From: JAPPFW01 sp965231815
Lineage (GTDB): Bacteria; Actinomycetota; Acidimicrobiia; Spongiisociales; Spongiisociaceae
Direction: 5' to 3'
NCBI GenBank assembly: GCA_965231815.1
Contig: OZ246890.1
Location: 4,018,866-4,082,865 of the forward strand
Length of the DNA: 64,000 bases
Part shown: piece by piece, positions 8,125-16,342 of the stretch
Layout of the letters: each line of letters opens with the position of its first letter
How positions within the stretch are numbered: the stretch's first letter is position 1
Notes under the pieces: generated by a model
Databases searched by the model: none
What the model was told of the DNA's origin: nothing
The model's input: the letters and a program-made list of their open reading frames with translations, nothing else
Made by a program: the position numbers and the translations under genes

Positions 8125-9414
8125 ATGGGAATCGCCGCGGCAAGGATCGGAACCTTACGAACAGCTCAACCCTCCGCCACACACCTCCTTCTGGAAGCCT
8201 TCGACGCCGCCCTCGAGGCCGTCGAACCGCGCCGTCTGGTCCGGGAATCGCTGGCTAGGGAAGACAGATCGGTCCGAATCGGTGGTGAACTGTTTGCAGC
8301 TCGCAAGGTTCGGGTACTGGCGTTCGGAAAGGCTGCCCCGGAAATGGCCCACGGGGCGGATGAGGCCCTAGGCGACCTGATCCAGGGAGGACTGGTGGTT
8401 ACCGATGTACCTGCCGAGGTTCCATCATGGGCGAACTTGGTGGAGGCCAGCCATCCGATCCCGAATCAGGGCAGCATGGAAGGCGCTCATGCCGCCCTTG
8501 CCCTAGTCGAGTCGATGGCGCCGAGTGATCTGCTCATAGCGCTGGTGTCCGGTGGCGGATCAGCCATTCTCGAGGCCCCCGCTGATGGACTAACCCTGGA
8601 GGACCTCCAAGACCTCAACGATCAGTTGATCCGCTCGGACGCTCCGATCGGATCTATCAACCAGGTGCGCCGTGCCTTATCTCTGGTGAAGGGAGGCCGA
8701 CTGGCTGCCCGATGCCCGGGGCGGATCGCCACCCTCGTCTTATCCGACGTCGGACCCGACCCGTCGTTAGTGGCCTCCGGTCCGACGGTCGCAACCGTCG
8801 ATGACGGGAAACCGCTCGGCAAAGTACTGGACAAGTTCGAGATCAGGGGTCCCGCAGCCCGGCGTGCCCGGAAGCGAGCCGGGCTCCTTACCAGAACGCC
8901 ACTTCCCCCGAACGACTCCAACCCGGCGCTGATTCTCGCCGATTGGTTCACCGCCGGGAGGGCTGCCACCCGCCATCTCGCCCAAACCGGCATCCCGGCA
9001 CGGCTCGATGAGGGGCCGCTAGCGGGAGAGACCGGCGCGGCGATCCGAGACGGCCTCAACTCGACCTCGGCGGGAACCGCACGGGTCCTGGTCGGAGAAA
9101 CCACTCTTGAAGTGAGCGGCAAGGGGCGGGGAGGCCGCAACCAGCACGCAGCCCTGATAGCCGGAATCGAACTGGCCGGATCTCCGTATCGGGTCCTGGC
9201 GGTCGGAACGGATGGAATTGACGGCCCTACCGACGCGGCCGGAGGGTGCGTGGACGGTGCCTCCGTCGCCGATTCTCGACTCGCCCGCATACATTTGGAG
9301 CGTCACGACTCATACCCGTATCTCGAAGCCGTGGGCGCCTTGCTGCGAACCGGCAAGACCGGCACCAACGTGGCCGATCTGTGGATCATCGACAAGTCCA
9401 GCCCGGATCATTAG
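8125..9414 (+). CDS. Glycerate 2-kinase (MOFRL family)
   Basis: This 429-residue protein matches the GckA/TtuD-type glycerate kinases, which phosphorylate D-glycerate to 2-phosphoglycerate. Visible are the N-terminal glycerate-kinase Rossmann region with VSGGGSAILEAP (around residues 139-150) and IGSINQVRRALSLVKGGRLA (~172-191). The C-terminal MOFRL region has GRGGRNQHAAL and GTDGIDGPTDAAGG. The ATG directly abuts the stop of the deacetylase gene. Conversion of glycerate to 2-phosphoglycerate would feed phosphoenolpyruvate metabolism, which links it loosely to the nearby ppdK. Confidence 0.92.
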   Translation: MGIAAARIGTLRTAQPSATHLLLEAFDAALEAVEPRRLVRESLAREDRSVRIGGELFAARKVRVLAFGKAAPEMAHGADEALGDLIQGGLVVTDVPAEVPSWANLVEASHPIPNQGSMEGAHAALALVESMAPSDLLIALVSGGGSAILEAPADGLTLEDLQDLNDQLIRSDAPIGSINQVRRALSLVKGGRLAARCPGRIATLVLSDVGPDPSLVASGPTVATVDDGKPLGKVLDKFEIRGPAARRARKRAGLLTRTPLPPNDSNPALILADWFTAGRAATRHLAQTGIPARLDEGPLAGETGAAIRDGLNSTSAGTARVLVGETTLEVSGKGRGGRNQHAALIAGIELAGSPYRVLAVGTDGIDGPTDAAGGCVDGASVADSRLARIHLERHDSYPYLEAVGALLRTGKTGTNVADLWIIDKSSPDH

Positions 9415-9443
9415 CCCGGCGAGGGTCTCTATCCTTAGGAACG

Positions 9444-10151
9444 ATGAACGAACGAGTAGCCGTCATAACCGGCGCCACCGGATGGCTTGGTAGTGCCGTC
9501 GTCGGGCGTATTCTCGCCAAGGGTTACCGGATCGGCGCCACCTACCTAACCCCTTCCGAAGCGGAGGAACTCGAGGAACGTTTTCCGTACGGCGGGGACC
9601 GGCTGATGCTGCGACGGGTTAACGCGGTGGAGCGCGACCAGATCGACGGGTTCATGAACTCGGTAGCCGCCCGCTTTGGAAGGATTGACGCGGTGGCGGC
9701 GCTGGTAGGAGGCTGGGCCGGGGGACGCGACGTAGCAACGACCGATGACATTCGCTTCGACCGGATGATCGACCTGAACCTTCGTTCGGCTTTCTGCACC
9801 GTCCGAGCGGCGATCCCGCACCTGGAAAGGGCTGGTGGAGGTCGGATACTACTGGTCGGCAGCAGAGCGGCTGTCGATACCCCGCCGGGTCAGGCCGCTT
9901 TCAACATCGCCAAAGCCGGTGTGATCGCTCTCGCCAAGACCGCCGCCCTAGAAGTCGAGGACGCCGGTATCACCGTGAACGTGATACTCCCATCGGTAAT
10001 CGACACCCCGACCACCAGGGCGGCCCTTCCGTACTCCGACTACGTCAAGTGGCCGACTCCCGATGAGATAGCAGGCGTCGCCGAGTACGTCCTAACCGGA
10101 GAGTCAGCTCTCATTTCGGGAGCGTCGATACCCGTGTACGGAAAAACCTAG
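9444..10151 (+). CDS. Short-chain dehydrogenase/reductase family protein lacking the catalytic Tyr
   Basis: This is a 235-residue Rossmann protein with the cofactor-binding TGATGWLG motif near residue 10. At the position of the usual YxxxK catalytic pair it reads FNIAK, so the Tyr is Phe while the Lys is kept. The preceding Ser region reads VGSRAA. This is rare among active SDRs and suggests altered chemistry or a non-catalytic role. TATCCT is 8 nt upstream of the ATG. It lies 29 bp after the glycerate kinase gene. The C-terminus (SGASIPVYGKT) is normal for the fold, so the gene is intact. Confidence 0.85.
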   Translation: MNERVAVITGATGWLGSAVVGRILAKGYRIGATYLTPSEAEELEERFPYGGDRLMLRRVNAVERDQIDGFMNSVAARFGRIDAVAALVGGWAGGRDVATTDDIRFDRMIDLNLRSAFCTVRAAIPHLERAGGGRILLVGSRAAVDTPPGQAAFNIAKAGVIALAKTAALEVEDAGITVNVILPSVIDTPTTRAALPYSDYVKWPTPDEIAGVAEYVLTGESALISGASIPVYGKT

Positions 10152-10190
10152 GCTTGAGGTACTCGGTCCGTTGAGGACCGGCCATACACG

Positions 10191-10224
10191 AACGGCCCGG
10201 GTGCATTCAGCCGACCGGGCCGTT
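10191..10224. terminator. Bidirectional hairpin between the SDR gene and the tRNA pair
   Basis: A perfect 10-bp stem, AACGGCCCGG pairing with CCGGGCCGTT, encloses a 14-nt loop. It sits between the plus-strand SDR gene and the 3' end of the minus-strand tRNA genes, so it could terminate both. No long T tract follows on either strand. Confidence 0.6.
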
Positions 10225-10230
10225 CACACG

Positions 10231-10303
10231 CAGCCCCGACCAGATTTGAACTGGCGTTTCCGCCTTGAGAGGGCGGCGTCCTAGGCCCCTAGACGACGGG
10301 GCC
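10231..10303 (-). tRNA. tRNA-Glu (anticodon CTC)
   Basis: The minus strand folds into a full cloverleaf: acceptor GGCCCCG with CGGGGCT (one G-U at the top), an anticodon stem CCGCC/GGCGG with loop CTCTCAA, and a T loop TTCAAAT. The anticodon is CTC. The 3' CCA is not encoded. It is 25 bp downstream of tRNA-Gln, on the same strand. Confidence 0.93.
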
Positions 10304-10328
10304 ACTGCGTACCGGTAATACTACCAGG

Positions 10329-10403
10329 TGGCTCGGGAGAGAGGACTCGAACCCCTACTAACAGGGCCAGAACCTGTCGTGCTGCCGATTACACCACTCC
10401 CGA
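10329..10403 (-). tRNA. tRNA-Gln (anticodon CTG)
   Basis: The minus strand folds as a cloverleaf with acceptor TCGGGAG/CTCCCGA, anticodon stem ACAGG/CCTGT with loop TTCTGGC, and T arm GGGTTCGAGTCC. The anticodon is CTG. CCA is encoded at the 3' end, unlike the neighbouring tRNA-Glu. Confidence 0.93.
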
Positions 10404-10645
10404 CCGGCCTATAGAAGATATCACGAAAATCGAGCCTATGCACCCGGTAGCGCAACGGGTTGCGGAAGATACCTGAAACCGCGCGCCGTCGGCATCTCCT
10501 AACAGGCCGGATACGGCAGCCCGGTATCAGGATCGGGTTCGAGAGTTCCTTCCGAAGCCATCTGAACCACTTGAGTTGCACAGCGCATGAAGACCACCAC
10601 ATTCCCCCTTCACCCGGATACCCCATTGGAACAATTGCCTCTGTG

Positions 10646-10750
10646 ATGACCCGATCTACTTTCACAAGCAGCCATATTCCTTATAACTACAATGATGACA
10701 TCCAGATAGCCGACGGGGAAGGCGTCATCACAATCATCGACGACGACTAG
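10646..10750 (+). pseudogene. Relic of a Calx-beta-type repeat protein (C-terminal end only)
   Basis: The frame ends with DDIQIADGEGVITIIDDD and a stop. This strongly resembles the last strand of a Calx-beta domain (IADG.G.GTIIDDD), which normally occurs as long repeats in secreted or surface proteins. Nothing upstream in the frame looks like the rest of such a domain, so it is probably a leftover of a deleted gene. The remainder of the 590-bp gap between tRNA-Gln and the DUF262 gene shows no gene or strong signal. Confidence 0.4.
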
Positions 10751-10994
10751 CCCTACACCATGAGCCACACCTGGCCGGAGAGGATCTTCGCGGTGAGAAC
10801 TTGACGGCGTCCTGCGATGGTTCGGGTGAATGCGCAGGGTCGGTATCGACTCGGCGAACAAACACCAGAGATGGGATAGGCTTCACCTCAAGGAAACCGG
10901 AGTCGAGCCTAATCTGCGACATCCGCGATACTCTCTCAATTCAGAGTAATAGCGATCTCTGCGCGCAACTCATGTTCACGCAGGACCATCAACA

Positions 10995-12983
10995 TTGCAG
11001 CCGTCGAAGCTACGATCGTATGCCATGCAAATAGCAACAATACTTGCCAACATCGACAGTGGAGTCTTAGCACTACCTGAGTTCCAACGAGGGTACGTAT
11101 GGAACAGAAACCAGATCAGGGGCTTGTTCGACTCCCTGTACAAAGGCCACCCAATAGGTGGCCTGCTGGTATGGGTTACCGGGTCGGAGTCCGTTACCCA
11201 ACGTGGAGAAGCGGAGCTTCCCCTCGGAATGATCAACCTGCTGCTCGACGGCCAGCAACGAATCACCACCGTCTACTCAGTGGCAAGGGGAACACCACCC
11301 CCCTTTTTCGACGGTAACGCGGCGATGTTCACTGGTCTCCGCTTCCACTTGGAAAACGAGGAGTTTTCGTTCTACCAGCCCGTCAAGATGCGAAACGACC
11401 CGCACTGGATAGACGTGACTGCTGTGCTTCGGAATGGCCCCGGCGCGGTGGTGAGCAAACTCGACGCGACTGTGCCACAGTACGGAGAACACGTACAGCG
11501 AGTACTGCGACTCCTGAACGTACTGCAAACCGACCTCCACGTCGCCCAGATCACAGGATCCGACATGTCATTGGACGTGGTGGTGGACATCTTCAACAGA
11601 GTCAACAGCGGAGGGACCAAACTCTCCAAGGGCGACCTTGCACTGTCGAAAATATGCGCCGACTGGCCCGAGGCCCGCCAGACCATGAAGGACGCCCTGG
11701 ACGGGTGGAAGCAGCACGGCTATGACTTTAGCCTCGACTGGTTGCTCCGGTCAGTCAACACCGTGCTTACCGGTGAAGCCAGGTTTCAGTACCTCCACAA
11801 CAAGACCGCTGATCAGGTCCAGAACGCCCTCGGGCGGGCAGAAAAGGCCATCAATTTCGTGCTGAATATGATCGGCACGCGGCTCGGTCTGGATCACAAC
11901 CGAGCGCTGTTCGGGCGGTTCGCCATCCCCGTCCTAGTCAGATACCTCGATCGGCGGGATGGTCCTCCATCCATCGAAGAACAGGACAAGCTCCTGTTCT
12001 GGTTCTTGCAGGCGGGGATGTGGGGGCGCTTCACAAGTTCGACCGAGACGGTCATCGACCGTAACCTGGAGATCCTGGAATCGGCACCCGATCCGGTAGA
12101 TGGGCTACTGGAAGACCTACGCCTATGGCACGGCGATCTCACGGTCGAGCCTCAACACTTCTCCGGATGGAGTCGCGGCGCGAGGTTCTACCCGGTCCTC
12201 TATATGCTGACCCGCCGGAGCGAGGCCAGGGATCTCTGCTACGGATGGCCGTTGAAGGTGGGCTTGCCGGGCAAGATGTTCCAACTACACATGCATCACA
12301 TCTTCCCGAAATCACGTCTCTACAAGGTCGGTCATTCGCGACCAGAGGTCAACGCTCTTGCGAACTTCTGTTTCCAGACCGCCGAATGCAATCTCCATCT
12401 TGGCAATCGCCTGCCGGAAGAGTACTTACCGAGGGTAGAGGCCAAGAACCCCGGCGTCTTGCGTTCTCAGTGGATACCGGAAGATCCTCAGTTGTGGAAG
12501 ATAGGAAACTATCCTGCATTCCTGGACGCGCGGCGGGAACTCCTAGCGGCCGACACTAACCGGATCCTCGAAGAACTCCTTCATGAAGACACCCACTGGC
12601 TCCGCCCGAAAGGTAAACCGGTTCCGACCGAAACTGGCATCGCGATTGCTCCCGGAGGCATAGCCGACCGCGACGAAGGAGCCGAAATCGACAACCTCAA
12701 CGATTGGGTGATTAGTCAGGGACTTCCCAGCGGAAAGAAGGAGTATGAGTATACGTCGCCAGAGACCGGAGCACCCCTCGCCGTGTTCGACCTGGCTTGG
12801 CCGGACGGACTACAGACAGGACTCAGCTCACCGGTTGCCGTCTTGTTGGATGAGGACACGTCAACCCTTTCGATCGCCGCCGGGGCCGGGTTCCGTTTCT
12901 TCACGACGACGGATGGATTCCGCGTCTACGTAACCACTGTCATCAATCCATCCGGTGCAGAGCCAAGCAGATCGGACATATGA
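10995..12983 (+). CDS. DUF262 and HNH domain protein (GmrSD-like)
   Basis: This 662-residue protein begins with a DUF262 domain: LPEFQRGYVWN near residue 27 and the hallmark LLLDGQQRITT near residue 81. A C-terminal HNH-type region follows with HMHHIFPKSRLY (~residue 433) and a downstream Asn/His. The last ~100 residues form an extra domain I do not recognise. DUF262 hydrolyses nucleotides. Paired with an HNH or DUF1524 nuclease it forms modification-dependent restriction enzymes of the GmrSD group or related anti-phage proteins. I start at TTG 10995 because the first ATG (11025) would trim a conserved N-terminal helix. No partner gene is adjacent, so it may act alone. Confidence 0.8.
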   Translation: MQPSKLRSYAMQIATILANIDSGVLALPEFQRGYVWNRNQIRGLFDSLYKGHPIGGLLVWVTGSESVTQRGEAELPLGMINLLLDGQQRITTVYSVARGTPPPFFDGNAAMFTGLRFHLENEEFSFYQPVKMRNDPHWIDVTAVLRNGPGAVVSKLDATVPQYGEHVQRVLRLLNVLQTDLHVAQITGSDMSLDVVVDIFNRVNSGGTKLSKGDLALSKICADWPEARQTMKDALDGWKQHGYDFSLDWLLRSVNTVLTGEARFQYLHNKTADQVQNALGRAEKAINFVLNMIGTRLGLDHNRALFGRFAIPVLVRYLDRRDGPPSIEEQDKLLFWFLQAGMWGRFTSSTETVIDRNLEILESAPDPVDGLLEDLRLWHGDLTVEPQHFSGWSRGARFYPVLYMLTRRSEARDLCYGWPLKVGLPGKMFQLHMHHIFPKSRLYKVGHSRPEVNALANFCFQTAECNLHLGNRLPEEYLPRVEAKNPGVLRSQWIPEDPQLWKIGNYPAFLDARRELLAADTNRILEELLHEDTHWLRPKGKPVPTETGIAIAPGGIADRDEGAEIDNLNDWVISQGLPSGKKEYEYTSPETGAPLAVFDLAWPDGLQTGLSSPVAVLLDEDTSTLSIAAGAGFRFFTTTDGFRVYVTTVINPSGAEPSRSDI

Positions 12984-13093
12984 TGTTAGGAGATCAGGGT
13001 CGCGATCCTGCTCGCGGCGATCGGCGCCGTCCTTGGCTCTGGTTGGCCACGAAGCGTGATGGTGAACGCCTCGCCGACCATGGCGGACCAGTT

Positions 13094-13594
13094 CTACGGG
13101 CGGAGGTCGCGCCAGCGCCAAGGAGCATCGGGCCGGAGCAGTTCCGGATCGCCGGTCCACAATTCGGCCCTATGGGAGATCGCAGTCGCCGCAGCAAACG
13201 CATCCGCGAAGGAAAGCGGAAACCCGGCCTTGATCGAGGCAGCCTCGACAACTCGTTCAACCATCGGTAGTTCGGCCACCACCACCCCCGAGAGACGGTG
13301 CAACACCTCGTCGGCAGTACGGACACCGCGCCTGCGCCGAACGATGTAGTAGACCTCGCCGAGATTGATCCACGAGACCGTAGGTCGCTGGTCTTCGATC
13401 AGATCCACCATCCGGGTAGAAACAGGCTCCGCGCCCTCGAGCATCTCCAGCAAGGGCCACGCCTCTAGGAGGGTGCTGAGAAGCCCCGTACAAAGGGGTT
13501 CAGCTGCTAACCCACAACTCCATGACCAGGCGGTTTGCCGACCACCTAACCCCGTAAGATTCGTTTTTCAGGACCCTCCTAAGACAACCAGCAT
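13094..13594 (-). pseudogene. VapC-type PIN-domain toxin, split by a miniature transposon
   Basis: The toxin gene begins with an ATG at 13594 encoding MLVVL. It is then interrupted by the 112-bp element at 13468-13579 and resumes at 13465 with EAWPLLEMLEGAEP. Removing the element plus one TA rejoins the frame exactly. As it stands, translation from the ATG meets TGA four codons into the element. PIN residues are visible downstream: LSFADAFAAA (Asp) and TGDPEL (Asp). The usual first Asp is Glu in the rejoined protein (VLEAW). The only downstream in-frame restart is a TTG at 13453, giving a 119-residue product without motif I. The antitoxin gene lies 19 bp upstream. Confidence 0.88.
13468..13579. 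mobile_element. Miniature inverted-repeat element, copy 2 (112 bp), inside vapC
   Basis: It has the same length and ends as copy 1 (about 7 substitutions in 112 bp) and is flanked by TA at 13466-13467 and 13580-13581. It lies within the first codons of the PIN toxin gene. Together with one TA the insertion is 114 bp, a multiple of three, but it brings an in-frame TGA. The internal hairpin is kept, with one A-to-G change that turns an A-T pair into a G-T wobble. Confidence 0.88.
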
Positions 13595-13613
13595 TAACGA
13601 GAACGGTTAGTCA

Positions 13614-13868
13614 TCACGGAGAGTCGCTCGCCGGGTGTGCCAGATCTTCCCGCTCACGATCGGCCCGGCGCTCGGCTAACAGGTCACCCGCCAAACCGAC
13701 CTCCGCTGATAGGCAACCGACCAACGAGGTCACTTCGGCCACGCGCCGAACACTCACGGCATCACCATCGCACCAGAAAGTCACGAGATCCCCCGCCCGG
13801 ATACCGAGCCGGTCACGAATCTCCTTCGGAATCACCACCTGGCCCTTGGCGCCAACCCTATGAGTCAT
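13614..13868 (-). CDS. AbrB-family antitoxin (SpoVT/AbrB DNA-binding)
   Basis: This 84-residue protein starts MTHRVGAKGQVVIPKEIRD, the swapped-hairpin AbrB DNA-binding motif seen in VapB and MazE-type antitoxins. Its C-terminal tail would bind the toxin. I start at the ATG at 13868, because residues upstream in the open frame do not resemble the family. A TATACT box (13876-13881) is 7 nt upstream, suggesting a leaderless transcript. The cognate PIN toxin gene downstream is broken, leaving an antitoxin without an active partner. Confidence 0.88.
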   Translation of the reverse strand: MTHRVGAKGQVVIPKEIRDRLGIRAGDLVTFWCDGDAVSVRRVAEVTSLVGCLSAEVGLAGDLLAERRADREREDLAHPASDSP

Positions 13869-13875
13869 ACCGTTG

Positions 13876-13881
13876 AGTATA
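13876..13881 (-). promoter_or_regulatory. -10 box of the abrB-vapC operon
   Basis: TATACT on the minus strand ends 7 nt before the AbrB ATG, with no ribosome-binding site between. No convincing -35 hexamer is visible 17 bp upstream (TGTGCC). Confidence 0.5.
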
Positions 13882-13952
13882 ACCCTTCGAGTGGGGATGG
13901 CACACGATGGCCAAGAACCTGCTTCCCCATATATGAGGAAAGCGAACGATGT

Positions 13953-14004
13953 AATGCTCAGGTTGAACTGGGCAGTACATGCCCCGGTGTGTGGGAAACC
14001 TGAA
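13953..14004 (-). repeat. Decayed copy of a 50-bp repeat also found at 41912-41962
   Basis: This stretch, read on the minus strand, is about 90% alike to 41912-41962 by eye. Both copies carry a dyad of TCAGGTT and AACCTGA about 40 nt apart, with CCCACACACCG inside. The 41.9-kb copy is one end of a 203-bp IS1380-like miniature element. The base run adjacent to this copy also weakly resembles that element's tip. It is probably a fragment of the same family. Confidence 0.6.
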
Positions 14005-14053
14005 CAATGCAAGGTGCGACTGTCGACCGGCAACTGGTAGATGATGTGGTCTA

Positions 14054-15490
14054 ATGGACTCTATGGATCCGTGCTCGCTGTCGGCCGTAGACATGGCCGC
14101 TTTGTTATCGACAGGAGATATCAGCGCTCGTGAGCTACTTCAAGCACACCTGGAGCGTATCGAATCCGTCAACCCCACCGTCAACGCGCTGGTAACCCTT
14201 ACTCCCGAGTCGGCAATGGAACGGGCAACCGTCGCCGACCAAACTCACGCCGAGGGAGAGTCGTTGGGCCTGCTTCACGGACTTCCGGTAGCCCACAAAG
14301 ACCTAGCAGCTACGGCAGGAGTCCGGACTACCTTCGGTTCTCCGGTCTACGCCAACTTCGTACCCGACACGGACTCGCTGGTAGTCGAACGTCAGCGACT
14401 AGCCGGAGCGGTGATGGTGGGAAAAACCAACACCCCCGAATTCGGGGCCGGGTCGCACACTTTCAACCAGGTCTTCGGAACCACCCTAAACCCGTATGAC
14501 CTGGAACGAACCTGTGGGGGAAGCAGCGGTGGGGCGGCGGTAGCGCTGGCAACCCGCATGCTGCCGCTGTGCGACGGTTCCGACCTGGGGGGATCGCTAC
14601 GAAACCCGGCCGCCTTCTGCAATATCGTCGGGTTCCGTCCATCCCCCGGCCGGGTTCCGTCAACAACGGCTCTTGATGCCTGGTTCCCGCTCTCGGTCGA
14701 TGGTCCGATGGCGCGCACGGTAGCTGATGTCGCCCTCTACCTGCAGGCCATGTCCGGACCGGACCCTAGCTCCCCGCTCTCGATCACCGAGTCCCCCGAC
14801 GCCTTCGCGGGCCCGCTGGAGCGAGATCTTGCCGGGGTGCGGGTAGCCTGGTCTCCGGATGCAGGCGGGTTGCCTATCGAGCCGGCCATCCAGGCGACTC
14901 TGGCTACTGTCCCGAATGTCCTTTCCGACCTGGGTTGCGACGTGGTGGAAGCCTGGCCCGACCTTTCCGACGCCCCTCACATCTTCCAAGCCCGCCGAGC
15001 ATGGCAGTACGCTCTCAGCTACGGGATGCTCCTCCCCGACCATCGCCACCGGATGAAGGACACGTTGGTGTGGAACATCGAGAAAGGTCTGGCGATGACC
15101 ATCGCCGATTACGCCGAAGCATGCAGGCGCCATACCGACCTGTTCAGAAGGATCGGCAGATTCATGTCATCGGGCAAGGGTGGTTTCGAGTTCCTCGCAT
15201 GTCCGGTCACCCAAGTGGCCCCGTTCCCGATCGAAATCGAATACCCCACCGAGATAGAGGGGATCCGTCTCGACACCTACATCGACTGGATGCGGTCCTG
15301 TAGCGACATCACCGTGACAACCCATCCCGCCATCTCCGTTCCGGCCGGTTTCACCCGATCCGGCCTCCCCGTCGGCTTGCAGATTGTCGGAAGACATCGC
15401 GCCGACCGATCCGTTCTAGAACTGGCGAGCGCCTGGGAGCGAACCACCGGATGGGGCCGCATCGCCCCGAAAACACCAGACATCCCGTAA
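14054..15490 (+). CDS. Amidase signature family hydrolase
   Basis: This 478-residue enzyme hydrolyses amide bonds; the substrate is not predictable. The Ser-Ser-Lys triad is complete: HKD with Lys near residue 82, GGSSGGAAVA (~155-164, cis-Ser) and GSDLGGSLRNPA (nucleophile Ser around residue 180). The protein has family-normal length and no signal peptide, so it is cytoplasmic. It is the first plus-strand gene before a minus-strand cluster of catabolic oxidoreductases. Initiation is at ATG 14054; a second ATG three codons later is also possible. Confidence 0.92.
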   Translation: MDSMDPCSLSAVDMAALLSTGDISARELLQAHLERIESVNPTVNALVTLTPESAMERATVADQTHAEGESLGLLHGLPVAHKDLAATAGVRTTFGSPVYANFVPDTDSLVVERQRLAGAVMVGKTNTPEFGAGSHTFNQVFGTTLNPYDLERTCGGSSGGAAVALATRMLPLCDGSDLGGSLRNPAAFCNIVGFRPSPGRVPSTTALDAWFPLSVDGPMARTVADVALYLQAMSGPDPSSPLSITESPDAFAGPLERDLAGVRVAWSPDAGGLPIEPAIQATLATVPNVLSDLGCDVVEAWPDLSDAPHIFQARRAWQYALSYGMLLPDHRHRMKDTLVWNIEKGLAMTIADYAEACRRHTDLFRRIGRFMSSGKGGFEFLACPVTQVAPFPIEIEYPTEIEGIRLDTYIDWMRSCSDITVTTHPAISVPAGFTRSGLPVGLQIVGRHRADRSVLELASAWERTTGWGRIAPKTPDIP

Positions 15491-15601
15491 GCCATGGATC
15501 GACACCAATGATGACCTTCTCTGTCCCGGCTACATCCGGGGACCCGCCGGTAGGAAACGGGTGGAACTGGGTACCCCACAGCTACGGGCAGTTGAGGCCA
15601 A

Positions 15602-16342
15602 TCACCAAACTAGGGGATCGGAGGAATATACGGGTCCTTCCCCCCGGATGAGGTATTCGATAAGAGCGGCAATCTCGGCCACGGTTAGCACCCGGCCCGG
15701 AATCTGCTGTGCTTCATAATCGGCTCGCGCCCCGACCGGATCCGCTTCGGACTCGAACATGGCTCGATAGAGGCGCGTGTCGACCGCCGGTGGGTTTATG
15801 ACGTGAATCCGGATACCACTCTTCGCATAGTCCAACGCAAGGGCTCGGGAGAGGGCCACCACCCCGCCTTTGGTGGCCGAATAGGCCGGGCTTCCGGCTA
15901 TGCCGCGGATTGCGGAAACAGAACCGATGTTGACGATCACCCCTTCCAACCCCTCACCTAGCATCCGACCGACAACCGTTCGGCACGTCCAGAACACCGA
16001 CGACAGGTTTACAGCCACCAGTCGGTCCCACATATCGGGCGTGAACTCGTGGAGGAGTGCCCGGTGGGTCACGGCCGCGGCATTGATCAGAGCTTCGATC
16101 GGCCCGATCGTGTCCCAAACATCGTTGATTAGAGCAACGCAGGCATCAGCCGATGACAGGTCCACGATCCTCCGATCGCACCTACCGCCCGCAGAGCGGA
16201 CCTCCGCAACGGCCGAGTCCAGCCGTTCCTCCGAAACATCGGCCAGCACGAGTCGATTCCCGGACGCGGCGAGCCTGACAGCCGCCGCGAGGGGGATGTC
16301 GCCGGCGCCGCCGGTGATCAGAACAACCGGCAACCTACTCAA
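15602..16342 (-). CDS. SDR family oxidoreductase
   Basis: This 246-residue NAD(P)-dependent oxidoreductase is the last gene of a four-gene minus-strand operon. It shows TGGAGDIPLA (cofactor loop, slightly unusual: DIP in place of GIG), a NAAAVTH segment, Ser in IGSVSAI and the YSATK catalytic pair. Its ATG overlaps the stop of the amidohydrolase gene by 4 bp (ATGA). The operon context (aspartoacylase-like hydrolase, second SDR, amidohydrolase) points to breakdown of an amide- or ester-containing small molecule, an inference. Confidence 0.87.
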   Translation of the reverse strand: MSRLPVVLITGGAGDIPLAAAVRLAASGNRLVLADVSEERLDSAVAEVRSAGGRCDRRIVDLSSADACVALINDVWDTIGPIEALINAAAVTHRALLHEFTPDMWDRLVAVNLSSVFWTCRTVVGRMLGEGLEGVIVNIGSVSAIRGIAGSPAYSATKGGVVALSRALALDYAKSGIRIHVINPPAVDTRLYRAMFESEADPVGARADYEAQQIPGRVLTVAEIAALIEYLIRGEGPVYSSDPLVW

